A program made the translations under genes and the position numbers. Shown piece after piece: positions 1 to 5,196 of a DNA stretch of 5,196 bases. The notes below the pieces were generated by a model. The model had not been told where the DNA came from. It saw only the letters and a program-made list of their open reading frames with translations, and made no database searches. The stretch is from contig WRJP01000127.1 in NCBI GenBank assembly GCA_009778535.1, positions 1-5,196 of the forward strand, given 5' to 3'. This stretch comes from Propionibacteriaceae bacterium (GTDB lineage: Bacteria > Actinomycetota > Actinomycetes > Propionibacteriales > Propionibacteriaceae). How positions within the stretch are numbered: position 1 is the first letter of the stretch; the number at the start of each line of letters is the position of its first letter.

Positions 1-289
1 AAAACGGTAATGAGTCGCAGTAGGCTGCCGTGTGAAGGTAGTTACGTAACGCTTCACGCATAACATCAGATGCGCTTTCGCCAGTCTTGGCTAGTCGCTC
101 CAAAAGAGCCTTATCAATTTCTGGGTCGAGGCGCACAGCGACAGTACGAGCGGGGCGTTCACCCATTAACGGTCGCCCGACCTGCCGAGCAGTCACTTTG
201 GGGAATCCAGCTACTGCGTTATCGATAGCTGCCTGCACATCATCTTCAGTAACTGAACGACCGCACACTGTGCCCAACACATCGCTCAT
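1..289 (-). CDS. Ribbon-helix-helix (CopG-type) antitoxin, partial at its 3' end
   Basis: Starts at the ATG at 289-287 and stays open to the left edge, giving 96 codons without a stop; the C-terminus is missing. The ribbon-helix-helix fold is seen at residues 48-85: a basic/hydrophobic strand RTVAVRLD (48-55), a first helix (about 56-68), a short turn at TGES, and a second helix SASDVMREALRNYL (72-85). Such proteins are dimeric DNA binders that, as antitoxins, neutralise the toxin and repress their own promoter. The N-terminal 45 residues carry a TEDDVQAAIDNAVAGFP segment outside the fold, possibly involved in toxin binding (inference). The start codon overlaps the stop of the upstream toxin gene as ATGA, and a GGAGG/AGGAG-rich site precedes it, so the two are translationally coupled. 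Toxin first, antitoxin second is the BrnT/BrnA order. A plain transcriptional regulator is possible but less likely in this context. Confidence 0.8.
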   Translation of the reverse strand, partial: MSDVLGTVCGRSVTEDDVQAAIDNAVAGFPKVTARQVGRPLMGERPARTVAVRLDPEIDKALLERLAKTGESASDVMREALRNYLHTAAYCDSLPF

Positions 290-540
290 GCTCCTGCCTC
301 CTCTATCAGTTTTGTCGTTGACTTTCTCCAGCGCATTGCGTGAATTACCATCACTCGTTCATCGTCGAACACAATTCCAACCATTTCCCATGGTCTACCA
401 GCATCATCTATACACATTCGCAATACCCGACCTGGCAGGTCGTCTTCAAGCCAAGCCTGTCGAATCCATGACGACCACATCGCCGACAAAGCATCGTCGG
501 ATGAGCCGCGTTTACGTGCAGACGGATGAATAGTAATCAT
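286..540 (-). CDS. Putative BrnT-like toxin of a type II toxin-antitoxin pair
   Basis: A protein of 84 residues from the ATG at 540. It opens with an IHPSARKRG motif (residues 4-12) and ends with VIHAMRWRKST (65-75). This HxxARKxG ... VIHAMRxR arrangement, with a central stretch of strands containing DDAGRPWEMVGIVFDDE (45-61), resembles the small BrnT/RelE-superfamily ribonuclease toxins; the assignment is by pattern, not by a search. Basic and histidine residues in the two motifs would be the likely catalytic or RNA-contacting ones. The frame remains open upstream to a TTG at 627, but a good promoter (557-585) lies inside that extension, so the ATG at 540 is the better start. There is no clear Shine-Dalgarno sequence; the predicted transcript leader is only about 10 nt. 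The stop overlaps the antitoxin start. It could be a non-toxic relative; activity cannot be read from sequence. Confidence 0.65.
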   Translation of the reverse strand: MITIHPSARKRGSSDDALSAMWSSWIRQAWLEDDLPGRVLRMCIDDAGRPWEMVGIVFDDERVMVIHAMRWRKSTTKLIEEAGA

Positions 541-556
541 GGATACTCTGATTAAT

Positions 557-585
557 ATCGTAAACGAAATAGGAGGGTGTTGCAA
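557..585 (-). promoter_or_regulatory. Promoter of the toxin-antitoxin operon
   Basis: Read on the minus strand: a -35 element TTGCAA (585-580), a 17-base spacer, and a -10 element TACGAT (562-557). Transcription would start near 550, about 10 nt before the toxin ATG at 540, so the message would be nearly leaderless. A short inverted repeat TCGT-tt-ACGA (567-558) overlaps the -10 box and could be part of an operator for the ribbon-helix-helix antitoxin, but four-base arms occur often by chance. Confidence 0.55.
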
Positions 586-651
586 CTGCCTTACAAGCAG
601 CTCAACTATAGGCTGCCTGCGAGCCAACAGCCGCGAACTGCTAACCAGAGA

Positions 652-939
652 TCAGTGCTTGAAGATTTTCCGCAAGATTGCGATGAGGATGATGACTCCA
701 GCGACACTGGCGGCAATCATTGCCAGCCTGTCGGTGCGCCAATCTCCTTCTTCGGTGACTATTTCCTTTTTCAGTGGAACAATTTTCTCATCCACTAGGT
801 CTTTTGCCTGCTGCCCTCCGCGCTGTACCACAGCTTTGGGATGCACTTGGTTCACTAAGGATTGAACATTGTTCGTCAGCCGTTCACGAGCTTCGGCGAT
901 CTCAGCTTCGATCTGCTCAGGTGTGCGCGGAAAGTCCAT
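652..939 (-). CDS. DUF3618 family single-pass membrane protein
   Basis: A protein of 95 residues. The N-terminus (residues 5-25) has the characteristic DUF3618 pattern RTPEQIEAEI...ARERL, a short amphipathic, probably coiled-coil helix. It is followed by a polar linker with VHPKAVVQRG (32-41) and charged stretches up to residue 70. One membrane segment lies at about 71-91 (LAMIAASVAGVIILIAIL), followed by a short basic tail RKIFKH, which suggests the N-terminal part and tail are placed by the positive-inside rule. The family is common in Actinobacteria, often beside phage-holin-like and DUF3073-type small envelope proteins; its function is unknown. The ATG at 939 is preceded by GGGGAGGAAGAT, an excellent Shine-Dalgarno site with a 5-base gap. 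It stands alone: the next minus-strand gene has its own promoter and the upstream neighbour is the divergent rnpB. Confidence 0.88.
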   Translation of the reverse strand: MDFPRTPEQIEAEIAEARERLTNNVQSLVNQVHPKAVVQRGGQQAKDLVDEKIVPLKKEIVTEEGDWRTDRLAMIAASVAGVIILIAILRKIFKH

Positions 940-969
940 ATCTTCCTCCCCAGAAGTAGTGTGCCTTCC

Positions 970-999
970 AGCCTAGCCCTTCATTTGGGCTTTTGCGAA
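970..999 (-). promoter_or_regulatory. Possible promoter of the DUF3618 gene
   Basis: Minus strand: TTCGCA (999-994), an 18-base spacer, and TAGGCT (975-970), which would start transcription near 963 and leave a leader of about 23 nt with the strong ribosome site. Both hexamers are imperfect. The spacer contains a 5-bp inverted repeat AGCCC...GGGCT (975-991), which may be accidental. The -35 element overlaps that of the possible rnpB promoter on the other strand. Confidence 0.3.
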
Positions 1000-1021
1000 G
1001 GAAACCAGGAGGCAATATGAA
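993..1021 (+). promoter_or_regulatory. Possible promoter of rnpB
   Basis: Plus strand: TTGCGA (993-998), a 17-base spacer, and TATGAA (1016-1021). Transcription would start near 1028, giving about 23 nt of 5' leader to be trimmed before the mature RNase P RNA. An alternative -10, TACCCT at 1041-1046, would start right at the P1 stem but has no -35 partner, so the upstream pair is preferred. Confidence 0.4.
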
Positions 1022-1050
1022 TATCTGTGCAGGTGTTTAGTACCCTTGAT

Positions 1051-1430
1051 GTGGACGAGTCGGCCGGGTGATCGCTGCCAACAGCAGAGGAAAGTCCGGA
1101 CTCCGCAGAGCAGAGTGGTGGGTAACGCCCACCCGGGGTGACCCGCGGGAAAGTGCCACAGAAAACAAACCGCCGCAAATGGTAAGGGTGAAAAGGTGGT
1201 GTAAGAGACCACCAGCAGCCCAGGTGACTGGGTTGGCTTGGTAAACCCCACTCGGAGCAAGACCAAGAAGAACTTCGGTTCGCGGATACCGCCAGAGCGT
1301 TGCTCGCGCGAGGTATTCGGGTAGGTTGCACGCTGGTGCCCAAAGGTGCCAGTGAAGGCGTACGGTAACGTGTGTCGCAGATGGATGATCACCTATTACA
1401 GAATCCGGCTTACAGGTCGGCTCGTCCACT
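1051..1430 (+). ncRNA. rnpB: RNase P RNA (class A, actinobacterial)
   Basis: This is the catalytic RNA of ribonuclease P, which removes 5' leaders from precursor tRNAs together with the RnpA protein. The ends pair as helix P1: GTGGACGAG (1051-1059) with CTCGTCCAC (1421-1429), 9 bp without mismatch. Conserved blocks appear in the right order: GAGGAAAGTCCGGACTCC at 1087-1104 (CR-I region), GCCACAGAAAACA from about 1155, GGTAAACCCC at 1240-1249 (the L15 loop whose GGU pairs with the tRNA 3' CCA), GAGCAAGACCAAG from 1255, AGATGGATGATCACC at 1379-1393 (CR-V), and ACAGAATCCGGCTTACAG near 1398-1415. The length of about 380 nt fits type A bacterial RNAs. The exact ends may differ by a few bases. It converges on the CNNM gene, and no U-rich terminator hairpin is visible in 1431-1521. 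The open frames of up to 139 codons antisense to it come from its base composition and are not genes. Confidence 0.97.
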
Positions 1431-1521
1431 ATTTATCAGCTGACGAGTCTAAAATACCTAGTCAATGGGGCTATTGGCGAATGTTGCTGATTGGTCTGCC
1501 TGCACCGCTGCTCATCAGACG

Positions 1522-2838
1522 CTATTCGGCTTGCGGTGGTAACTCTTCAATCTCAAGTGATTTGATGCGGTATTCCTCCGTACACGTCACGGTGAAGCGT
1601 AACGGCCAAAATTCCACGGACTCGCCAACTTCTGGAAACTCGCCGAACTGTTCCAGTGCAAATCCGCCGATGGTGTCTGCTTCGCTGCCTTCTACTGGTT
1701 CTAGCGAAAACTTCTCAAAGAGCTCATCGATATCTACCGACGCGTCCACGAGATAACGGCCTTCTGCAAGTTCCGTCCAGTCCATATTCTCGTCTTCACC
1801 GTGAAGATATTCGTCTTCAATTTCGCCGACTATTTCATCAAATACGTCAGAGAGCGTCACGATGCCGCTCGTACCCCCATGTTCGTCAACAACGACTGCG
1901 ATCTTTGTGCGCTCACTCTTAAAAACGTTTATTAGCTTGTTGACTGAGATGGACTCGTGCACGACCAATATTTCACGAAGGATCGTCTCGATATTTTCGA
2001 CTTCTGTTCCTACCAGTTGCTTCGCAGCTAAATCCTTAATGTGGATAAAGCCGACGATGTTGTCCTTGTCTTCTCTACAGACTGGGTAACGCGAAAAACT
2101 GTGTTCAGTCAATGTGCGCAGGTGCTCATCCATGCTGTCCTCCAAAAACAGGCACACCATTTCCTTGCGCGGGGTCATAATGCTTTTGGCATCTGTGTCT
2201 TCTAGCTCGAATACGTTTTCGAGATACTCGTATTTTTCCTTTTCAATAAGGCCTTGATTCCAGCTTTCACCAAGCAGGATTTTCATTTCCTCTTCGCTGT
2301 AGTATTCGCCCAGATCGGCAGGACTATGACGTACGAGGCGCAGGATGCCGTTCGTGATGGCAGTGAAAACCCACATGATTGGATACGTGAGACGATAAAA
2401 GAAAACCAGCACCGAAGCTGAGAAGCGTATCCAGCGGTCGGCGCTGGCGATAGCAATCATCTTGGGAACTTGTTCGCCAAAGATGACGTGCAGCGCAGTG
2501 ATGAGGGTGAAACCAATGGCGATGGAGATGATGCGAATAGCATCCTCACCAAGTCCGATTAAGGTGAACAGTGGGTTAAGCGCAGCCGAAACGGCGGGTT
2601 CTCCCAGCCAACCTATGGCCAATGAAGCGATCGTTATGCCTAGCTGACACGCCGCTAGGTAAGAGTTGAGGTTCTCCGTCACCAGACTGACATGCTTTTT
2701 TGTGAAGCCGTCCACCATGACGTTAACCTGCGATTTACGGATACGCACAGCACTGAATTCCGCGATGACAAAAAACGCGTTCATCAACACGAAAAAGAGC
2801 ACCGCCGCAAGGTTAATCGCTATCGTGCCAGCAGTCAT
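1522..2838 (-). CDS. CNNM/TlyC family protein (DUF21, CBS pair, CorC_HlyC)
   Basis: A membrane protein of 438 residues with the complete family layout. The N-terminal DUF21/CNNM membrane domain (about 1-190) has hydrophobic segments near 5-27, 60-78, 100-118 and 138-165 and the conserved GEQVPK motif at 121-126. A CBS pair follows: the first from SIMTPRKEM (219-227) to VGFIHIKDL (262-270), the second from about 285 to 343 with VVVDEHGGTSGIVTLSD (315-331). The C-terminal CorC_HlyC domain spans about 352-431 (YLVDAS, ADTIGGF, FTVTCTEEYRIKSLE). Relatives are implicated in magnesium or cobalt export and resistance; the old label hemolysin is not well supported. CBS domains in this family bind adenine nucleotides. 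The ATG at 2838 follows AGAGAGG with an 8-base gap. It is not in the zinc operon's tight chain: 281 bases, a promoter and a leader separate it from zur. The metal specificity cannot be told from sequence. Confidence 0.93.
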   Translation of the reverse strand: MTAGTIAINLAAVLFFVLMNAFFVIAEFSAVRIRKSQVNVMVDGFTKKHVSLVTENLNSYLAACQLGITIASLAIGWLGEPAVSAALNPLFTLIGLGEDAIRIISIAIGFTLITALHVIFGEQVPKMIAIASADRWIRFSASVLVFFYRLTYPIMWVFTAITNGILRLVRHSPADLGEYYSEEEMKILLGESWNQGLIEKEKYEYLENVFELEDTDAKSIMTPRKEMVCLFLEDSMDEHLRTLTEHSFSRYPVCREDKDNIVGFIHIKDLAAKQLVGTEVENIETILREILVVHESISVNKLINVFKSERTKIAVVVDEHGGTSGIVTLSDVFDEIVGEIEDEYLHGEDENMDWTELAEGRYLVDASVDIDELFEKFSLEPVEGSEADTIGGFALEQFGEFPEVGESVEFWPLRFTVTCTEEYRIKSLEIEELPPQAE

Positions 2839-3000
2839 TTTCGAGCCTCTCTGGTGGGGAACGACTCTACTGCTTGGATAATGTCAGGGGACAGGGCGAT
2901 AGAAAACCTACTATGAGGTAATGGGTCTTCTGACAACTTTTCGTCCTCGCACTTCGGGTCTATTTCGCCACTCGCGCCAGGCGATGTGATGCTTCGCGTA
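2839..3000 (-). promoter_or_regulatory. Long untranslated leader of the CNNM gene, possibly structured
   Basis: Between the predicted transcription start (near 3000) and the ATG at 2838 lie about 160 nt with no ATG. Possible foldings on the minus-strand RNA are: a hairpin with stem TCGCC/GGCGA (2984-2980 with 2969-2965); an outer 6-bp stem TGTCAG/CTGACA (2935-2930 with 2887-2882); and, nested inside it, ACCT/AGGT (2919-2916 with 2909-2906). The CCTC at 2918-2915 could also pair with the GAGG of the ribosome site (2849-2846), offering a switch between exposed and masked translation. I do not recognise the M-box or another known riboswitch. The stems are short, so this is a suggestion only. A 71-codon frame from a TTG at 3050 crosses the region but begins on the promoter and is not believed. 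Confidence 0.35.
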
Positions 3001-3006
3001 CGCTTG

Positions 3007-3035
3007 AATATAGCACTATGCGATGTGTGGTACAA
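3007..3035 (-). promoter_or_regulatory. Promoter of the CNNM gene
   Basis: Minus strand: TTGTAC (3035-3030), a 17-base spacer, and TATATT (3012-3007), a close match to the housekeeping sigma consensus with ideal spacing. Start of transcription is expected near 3000. It shows that the CNNM gene can be transcribed independently of the znuCB-zur operon upstream. No Zur-type palindrome of the AT-rich TGAAAATCATTTTCA kind is seen over it. Confidence 0.65.
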
Positions 3036-3081
3036 CGTGCCTTGGGTCAAGATCGGGTCGATGTTCCCTTGAGATTATGAG

Positions 3082-3103
3082 CGTTTTCCGACAGCGGAAA
3101 CCG
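3082..3103 (-). terminator. Possible terminator hairpin after zur
   Basis: A hairpin 17 bases beyond the zur stop: TTTCCG and CGGAAA form a 6-bp stem (3085-3090 with 3095-3100) around a 4-base loop, with two further G-C pairs past a single mismatch. There is no U-run on the minus-strand side, so it is not a textbook intrinsic terminator, although U-poor hairpins at gene ends are common in Actinobacteria. Its place between zur and the CNNM promoter suits an operon end. Confidence 0.3.
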
Positions 3104-3119
3104 GCCAACTCCCTTGGAA

Positions 3120-3506
3120 CTAATAACAATCAGCGCAGAGTCCAAATAGTTCAATTTCGTGGTCAAGTTCATGGAAACTGTATTCAGCGGCGGCATCACT
3201 CAACATCTGTTCTACCCCATGCAGGGCGACTTCTTGAGTTTTCCCGCACCCACGGCAGATCAGGTGGTGATGGTGGTCGGCTGCCTGGCAGTTTCGATAG
3301 GCCAGTGCCCCATCAGCGGTGCGGATGGCATCCACTTCTCCGGTTTGCGCCATCGTCTGTAGCCTGCGGTACACCGTGGCCAATCCGATTGTTTCGCCTT
3401 GGATGAGCAGAGCTGAGTGTACGTCTTGGGCAGTTCGGAAATCGTCGAAATCGGTCATGATCGCTCGAACTGCGTCTCGTTGTCGGGTATTTCGTTGTGC
3501 AGCCAT
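3120..3506 (-). CDS. zur: Zinc uptake regulator Zur (Fur family)
   Basis: A protein of 128 residues, normal for the family. The N-terminal winged helix (about 1-75) contains NTRQRDAVRA, DDFRTAQDVH and the recognition helix region GETIGLATVYRRLQ (37-50). The dimerisation domain holds the metal sites. Compared from memory with mycobacterial FurB/Zur, all three zinc sites appear kept: the structural Cys4 site C84, C87, C124, C127; the sensory site D59, C73, H79, H81; and the third site H78, H80, E99, H116. With zinc bound, Zur dimers bind AT-rich palindromes and repress zinc uptake and related genes. The ending DHEIELFGLCADCY closely matches actinobacterial Zur rather than FurA. The ATG at 3506 follows AGGTGA, 8 bases after the znuB stop, so zur is co-transcribed with the transporter and would be autoregulated; the operator is expected upstream of the operon outside the window. 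Confidence 0.93.
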   Translation of the reverse strand: MAAQRNTRQRDAVRAIMTDFDDFRTAQDVHSALLIQGETIGLATVYRRLQTMAQTGEVDAIRTADGALAYRNCQAADHHHHLICRGCGKTQEVALHGVEQMLSDAAAEYSFHELDHEIELFGLCADCY

Positions 3507-3514
3507 GTAATCAC

Positions 3515-4498
3515 CTAATGCTCATCGTAATGACTACCATGGCGGTAGTGGCGATGCCCGTCATGAATAAAATCGGTGTGATCGAGATGTTCTACCATTT
3601 CGTGCCCGCAGCCCAGGCCATGGATGTGCTCGTGAGAAATAGGCTCATGCGGTAGCGGAGTGGGGTCAGGATCGTCAATAGTCTGCGGCAACTTGGCCGT
3701 GAGCTTCTTTGAAAATGGCAGTGTTGCAACAAAAATCAAGATGGCGAACACTACGATCAGCGATCCAGGCGGCGCGTCCAGGTAATACGACCCGACGACT
3801 CCAGACACAGCGGCAAAAACACCGATGCCAGCTGCAACGCCGAGAGCCGATTTGAAGCCTGTGGTCAGATTGTTTGCCGTCGCTACCGGAACTACCATTA
3901 ACGCACTGACCAACAGCAAACCGACCGTACGCATGGAAACTGTGATAGTGATGGCGGCGAGAATAACGATCAACATGTTGTAGAAACGCACCCGAATTCC
4001 CAACGTACGCGCATATTCTTCATCAGAGCTGACTGCGAAAAGCTGGGGGAATAGGCCGACGACTGGAGTCAAAACGAAAACGGCGAGGATAGAAATAAGC
4101 AGTAAATCTTGGGAAGTCAAGGTTAACAGCGAACCGAACAGGTAGTTCGAGAGGCTTCCAGCGCCCTGGCCGACCACCCCAGCCAGCAGCACTCCGGTAG
4201 CCAGACCGCCATAAAACAGAATAGCCATAGCGACATCTGCGCTTGCTCGCCCCGATGCTCGCAGCAACTCGATGATCACTGCTCCGGCAATGGCTACAGC
4301 GGCTGCGACCGGAAGCGGAAATGTACCCGTAGCAAGCGCTAACCCGACTCCTGCGATTGCGATATGTCCGATTCCATCACCCAGCAAGGAAAGTTTGCGC
4401 GCTACGATGAAGCTCCCGATTGCTGGTGAAACCAACCCCGAAATCACAGCGGCAACAAGGGCTCGTTGCATAAAAGCGAGTGCAAAAATGTCCATCAT
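3515..4498 (-). CDS. znuB: Zinc ABC transporter permease ZnuB with histidine-rich tail
   Basis: A protein of 327 residues of the ABC-3 permease family (ZnuB/MntB type), which forms the membrane pore of a metal importer. Hydrophobic segments fill residues 8 to about 262, with the family landmark LSLLGDGIGHIAIAGVGLA (36-54), the cytoplasmic loop carrying SDEEYARTLGIRV (158-170) that should contact the ATPase, and SALMVVPVATANNL (198-211). The transporter is taken as zinc-specific because zur follows and the ATPase precedes; manganese cannot be excluded from the permease alone. The last 44 residues (284-327) lie beyond the last membrane segment and hold 13 His, one Cys (C297) and several Asp/Glu, a likely metal-binding tail. 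By topology it should be cytoplasmic, but this is not certain. The start ATG at 4498 overlaps the znuC stop as ATGA; a second ATG follows directly. GGAAG lies 7 bases upstream of the first ATG. Confidence 0.93.
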   Translation of the reverse strand: MMDIFALAFMQRALVAAVISGLVSPAIGSFIVARKLSLLGDGIGHIAIAGVGLALATGTFPLPVAAAVAIAGAVIIELLRASGRASADVAMAILFYGGLATGVLLAGVVGQGAGSLSNYLFGSLLTLTSQDLLLISILAVFVLTPVVGLFPQLFAVSSDEEYARTLGIRVRFYNMLIVILAAITITVSMRTVGLLLVSALMVVPVATANNLTTGFKSALGVAAGIGVFAAVSGVVGSYYLDAPPGSLIVVFAILIFVATLPFSKKLTAKLPQTIDDPDPTPLPHEPISHEHIHGLGCGHEMVEHLDHTDFIHDGHRHYRHGSHYDEH

Positions 4499-5196
4499 CT
4501 GCTCGCTTCCAAAACTGCGCGTAACCCTTCGGCAGGCTCAGGAATTGCCAGCGTAGCCGCAGGTTGGGGATTAACTTCATGGCTGTGATGCGAGGCATCC
4601 ATCCCAGCGTCCGCAATGATCTTTCCAGCACGCAGCACTATTTGTCTGTCCAGAAGGTCATCAAGAACTCCAGTGTCGTGCAGGACTATGAGCAGCGTAG
4701 TTCCGGTCGTTTTCAGTTCAGTAATGAGTCGGGCAATCTGGGCTTGAGTTTCCAGGTCAATTCCGGAAAATGGTTCGTCCATCACTAGTAACTCAGATTG
4801 TGCAGCCAGCGCTCTAGCGATCAAAACTCGCTGCTGTTGCCCCCCTGACAAGCGGTGATACGGGTATTGAACTCGATTAGCTAACCCAACATGGTCTAGC
4901 GCAGCGTAGATTTGTTGTTTCGCAGCAGCACTCATTGGTCGCAATGGACGGCGTTTGGAAAGCATCCCAGTCGCCACGACTTCAAATACCTTTGCTTGCT
5001 GGTAGTGGATTTGGGAATGCTGCGGTACGTACCCTATCCGCCACCAATGTTTGAAATGCGCCAAGTCTTTACCAAAGAGGCGTATTCTGCCGCTCTGATG
5101 TGGGATGAGTCCAAGAATCGAGCGCAGCAGCGTGGTTTTGCCCGAACCGTTTGCTCCCAGCACTGCTACTGCTTCGCCTGCATTTATCTGCATCGA
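4495..5196 (-). CDS. znuC: Zinc ABC transporter ATP-binding protein ZnuC, partial at its 5' end
   Basis: The ATPase subunit that drives zinc import with ZnuB. The frame is open through the right edge. The first ATG (5193) is internal: it falls in the strand just before Walker A, where full-length family members have about 20-25 more residues, so the true start lies beyond the window. Counting from that Met: Walker A GANGSGKT (13-20), Q-loop glutamine in YVPQ (Q58), signature LSGGQQQR (115-122), Walker B LLVMDEP (135-141) with catalytic E140, D-loop SGID (143-146), and H-loop H172 in VLHD. All catalytic elements are intact. After the ATPase core (about residue 195) comes a 37-residue extension starting with ASHHSHEVNP (200-209), a small histidine cluster. 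The gene leads an operon znuC-znuB-zur in this window; a znuA-type zinc-binding lipoprotein is expected upstream, outside it. Confidence 0.93.
   Translation of the reverse strand, partial: SMQINAGEAVAVLGANGSGKTTLLRSILGLIPHQSGRIRLFGKDLAHFKHWWRIGYVPQHSQIHYQQAKVFEVVATGMLSKRRPLRPMSAAAKQQIYAALDHVGLANRVQYPYHRLSGGQQQRVLIARALAAQSELLVMDEPFSGIDLETQAQIARLITELKTTGTTLLIVLHDTGVLDDLLDRQIVLRAGKIIADAGMDASHHSHEVNPQPAATLAIPEPAEGLRAVLEASR

Noticed and set aside
87..533. Plus-strand frame of 148 codons over the toxin-antitoxin genes
   Set aside because: It is a shadow of the two minus-strand genes, which have family motifs, coupled starts and a ribosome site.
541..627. 29-residue N-terminal extension of the toxin from a TTG at 627
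   Set aside because: A good promoter lies within it and no ribosome site precedes the TTG; the conserved-looking part begins at the ATG at 540.
611..632. GGCTG...CAGCC hairpin as terminator of the DUF3618 gene
   Set aside because: A 5-bp stem with a 12-base loop and no U-run; not distinguishable from chance.
711..725. Perfect palindrome GGCAATCATTGCC, resembling a Zur or other repressor operator
   Set aside because: It sits inside the DUF3618 membrane segment, encoded by ordinary alanine, isoleucine and methionine codons, far from any promoter.
975..994. AGCCC-loop-GGGCT-TTTT as a plus-strand terminator
   Set aside because: Only a 5-bp stem and four Ts, and there is no plus-strand gene upstream of it in the window.
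973..1429. Open frames of 120-139 codons on the minus strand across the RNase P RNA gene
   Set aside because: They lie antisense to rnpB, overlap each other in three frames, and show no protein family pattern or proper ribosome site.
2835..3050. 71-codon minus-strand frame ending with an ATGA overlap on the CNNM start
   Set aside because: Its only start is a TTG at 3050, upstream of the promoter's -35 box; the transcript would lack the start, and the composition looks random. The ATGA overlap is then coincidental.

Overview
The window reads as part of an actinobacterial chromosome of about 50% GC. Pointers are a DUF3618 protein, a Zur protein of the mycobacterial FurB type, and a class A RNase P RNA with the actinobacterial style of ends. 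The moderate GC would fit an Actinomycetaceae-like host rather than Streptomyces or Mycobacterium, but this placement is inference. Everything coding is on the minus strand; only the RNase P RNA gene is on the plus strand.

Left part (1-939, minus). A probable type II toxin-antitoxin pair lies at the left edge: a BrnT-like small toxin (286-540) followed, with an ATGA overlap, by a ribbon-helix-helix antitoxin that runs off the window. It has its own promoter at 557-585 (TTGCAA, 17 bases, TACGAT). Upstream of it is a 95-residue DUF3618 membrane-anchored protein (652-939).

Middle (about 960-2838). The plus-strand rnpB gene (1051-1430) starts beside the DUF3618 gene, with possible back-to-back promoters in the gap. 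It converges on the 3' end of a CNNM/TlyC-type protein (DUF21, two CBS domains, CorC_HlyC; 1522-2838, minus). That gene has a good promoter (TTGTAC, 17 bases, TATATT) about 165 bases ahead of its start, leaving a long untranslated leader with possible folding.

Right part (3120-5196, minus). This is a zinc uptake operon in the order znuC (5' end cut off by the window edge), znuB and zur. The genes are joined by an ATGA overlap and an 8-base gap. ZnuC powers and ZnuB forms the membrane channel of a zinc ABC importer; Zur is the zinc-sensing repressor that in this family shuts such operons. The zinc-binding lipoprotein gene and the Zur operator are expected just beyond the right edge. ZnuB carries an unusual 44-residue tail with 13 histidines.

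I see no insertion sequence, CRISPR array, tRNA, or clear undescribed system. The most noteworthy points are the ZnuB histidine tail, the CNNM leader and the toxin-antitoxin pair. The only gene-free stretch near 300 bases is 2839-3119, which holds the CNNM promoter and leader and a hairpin after zur.
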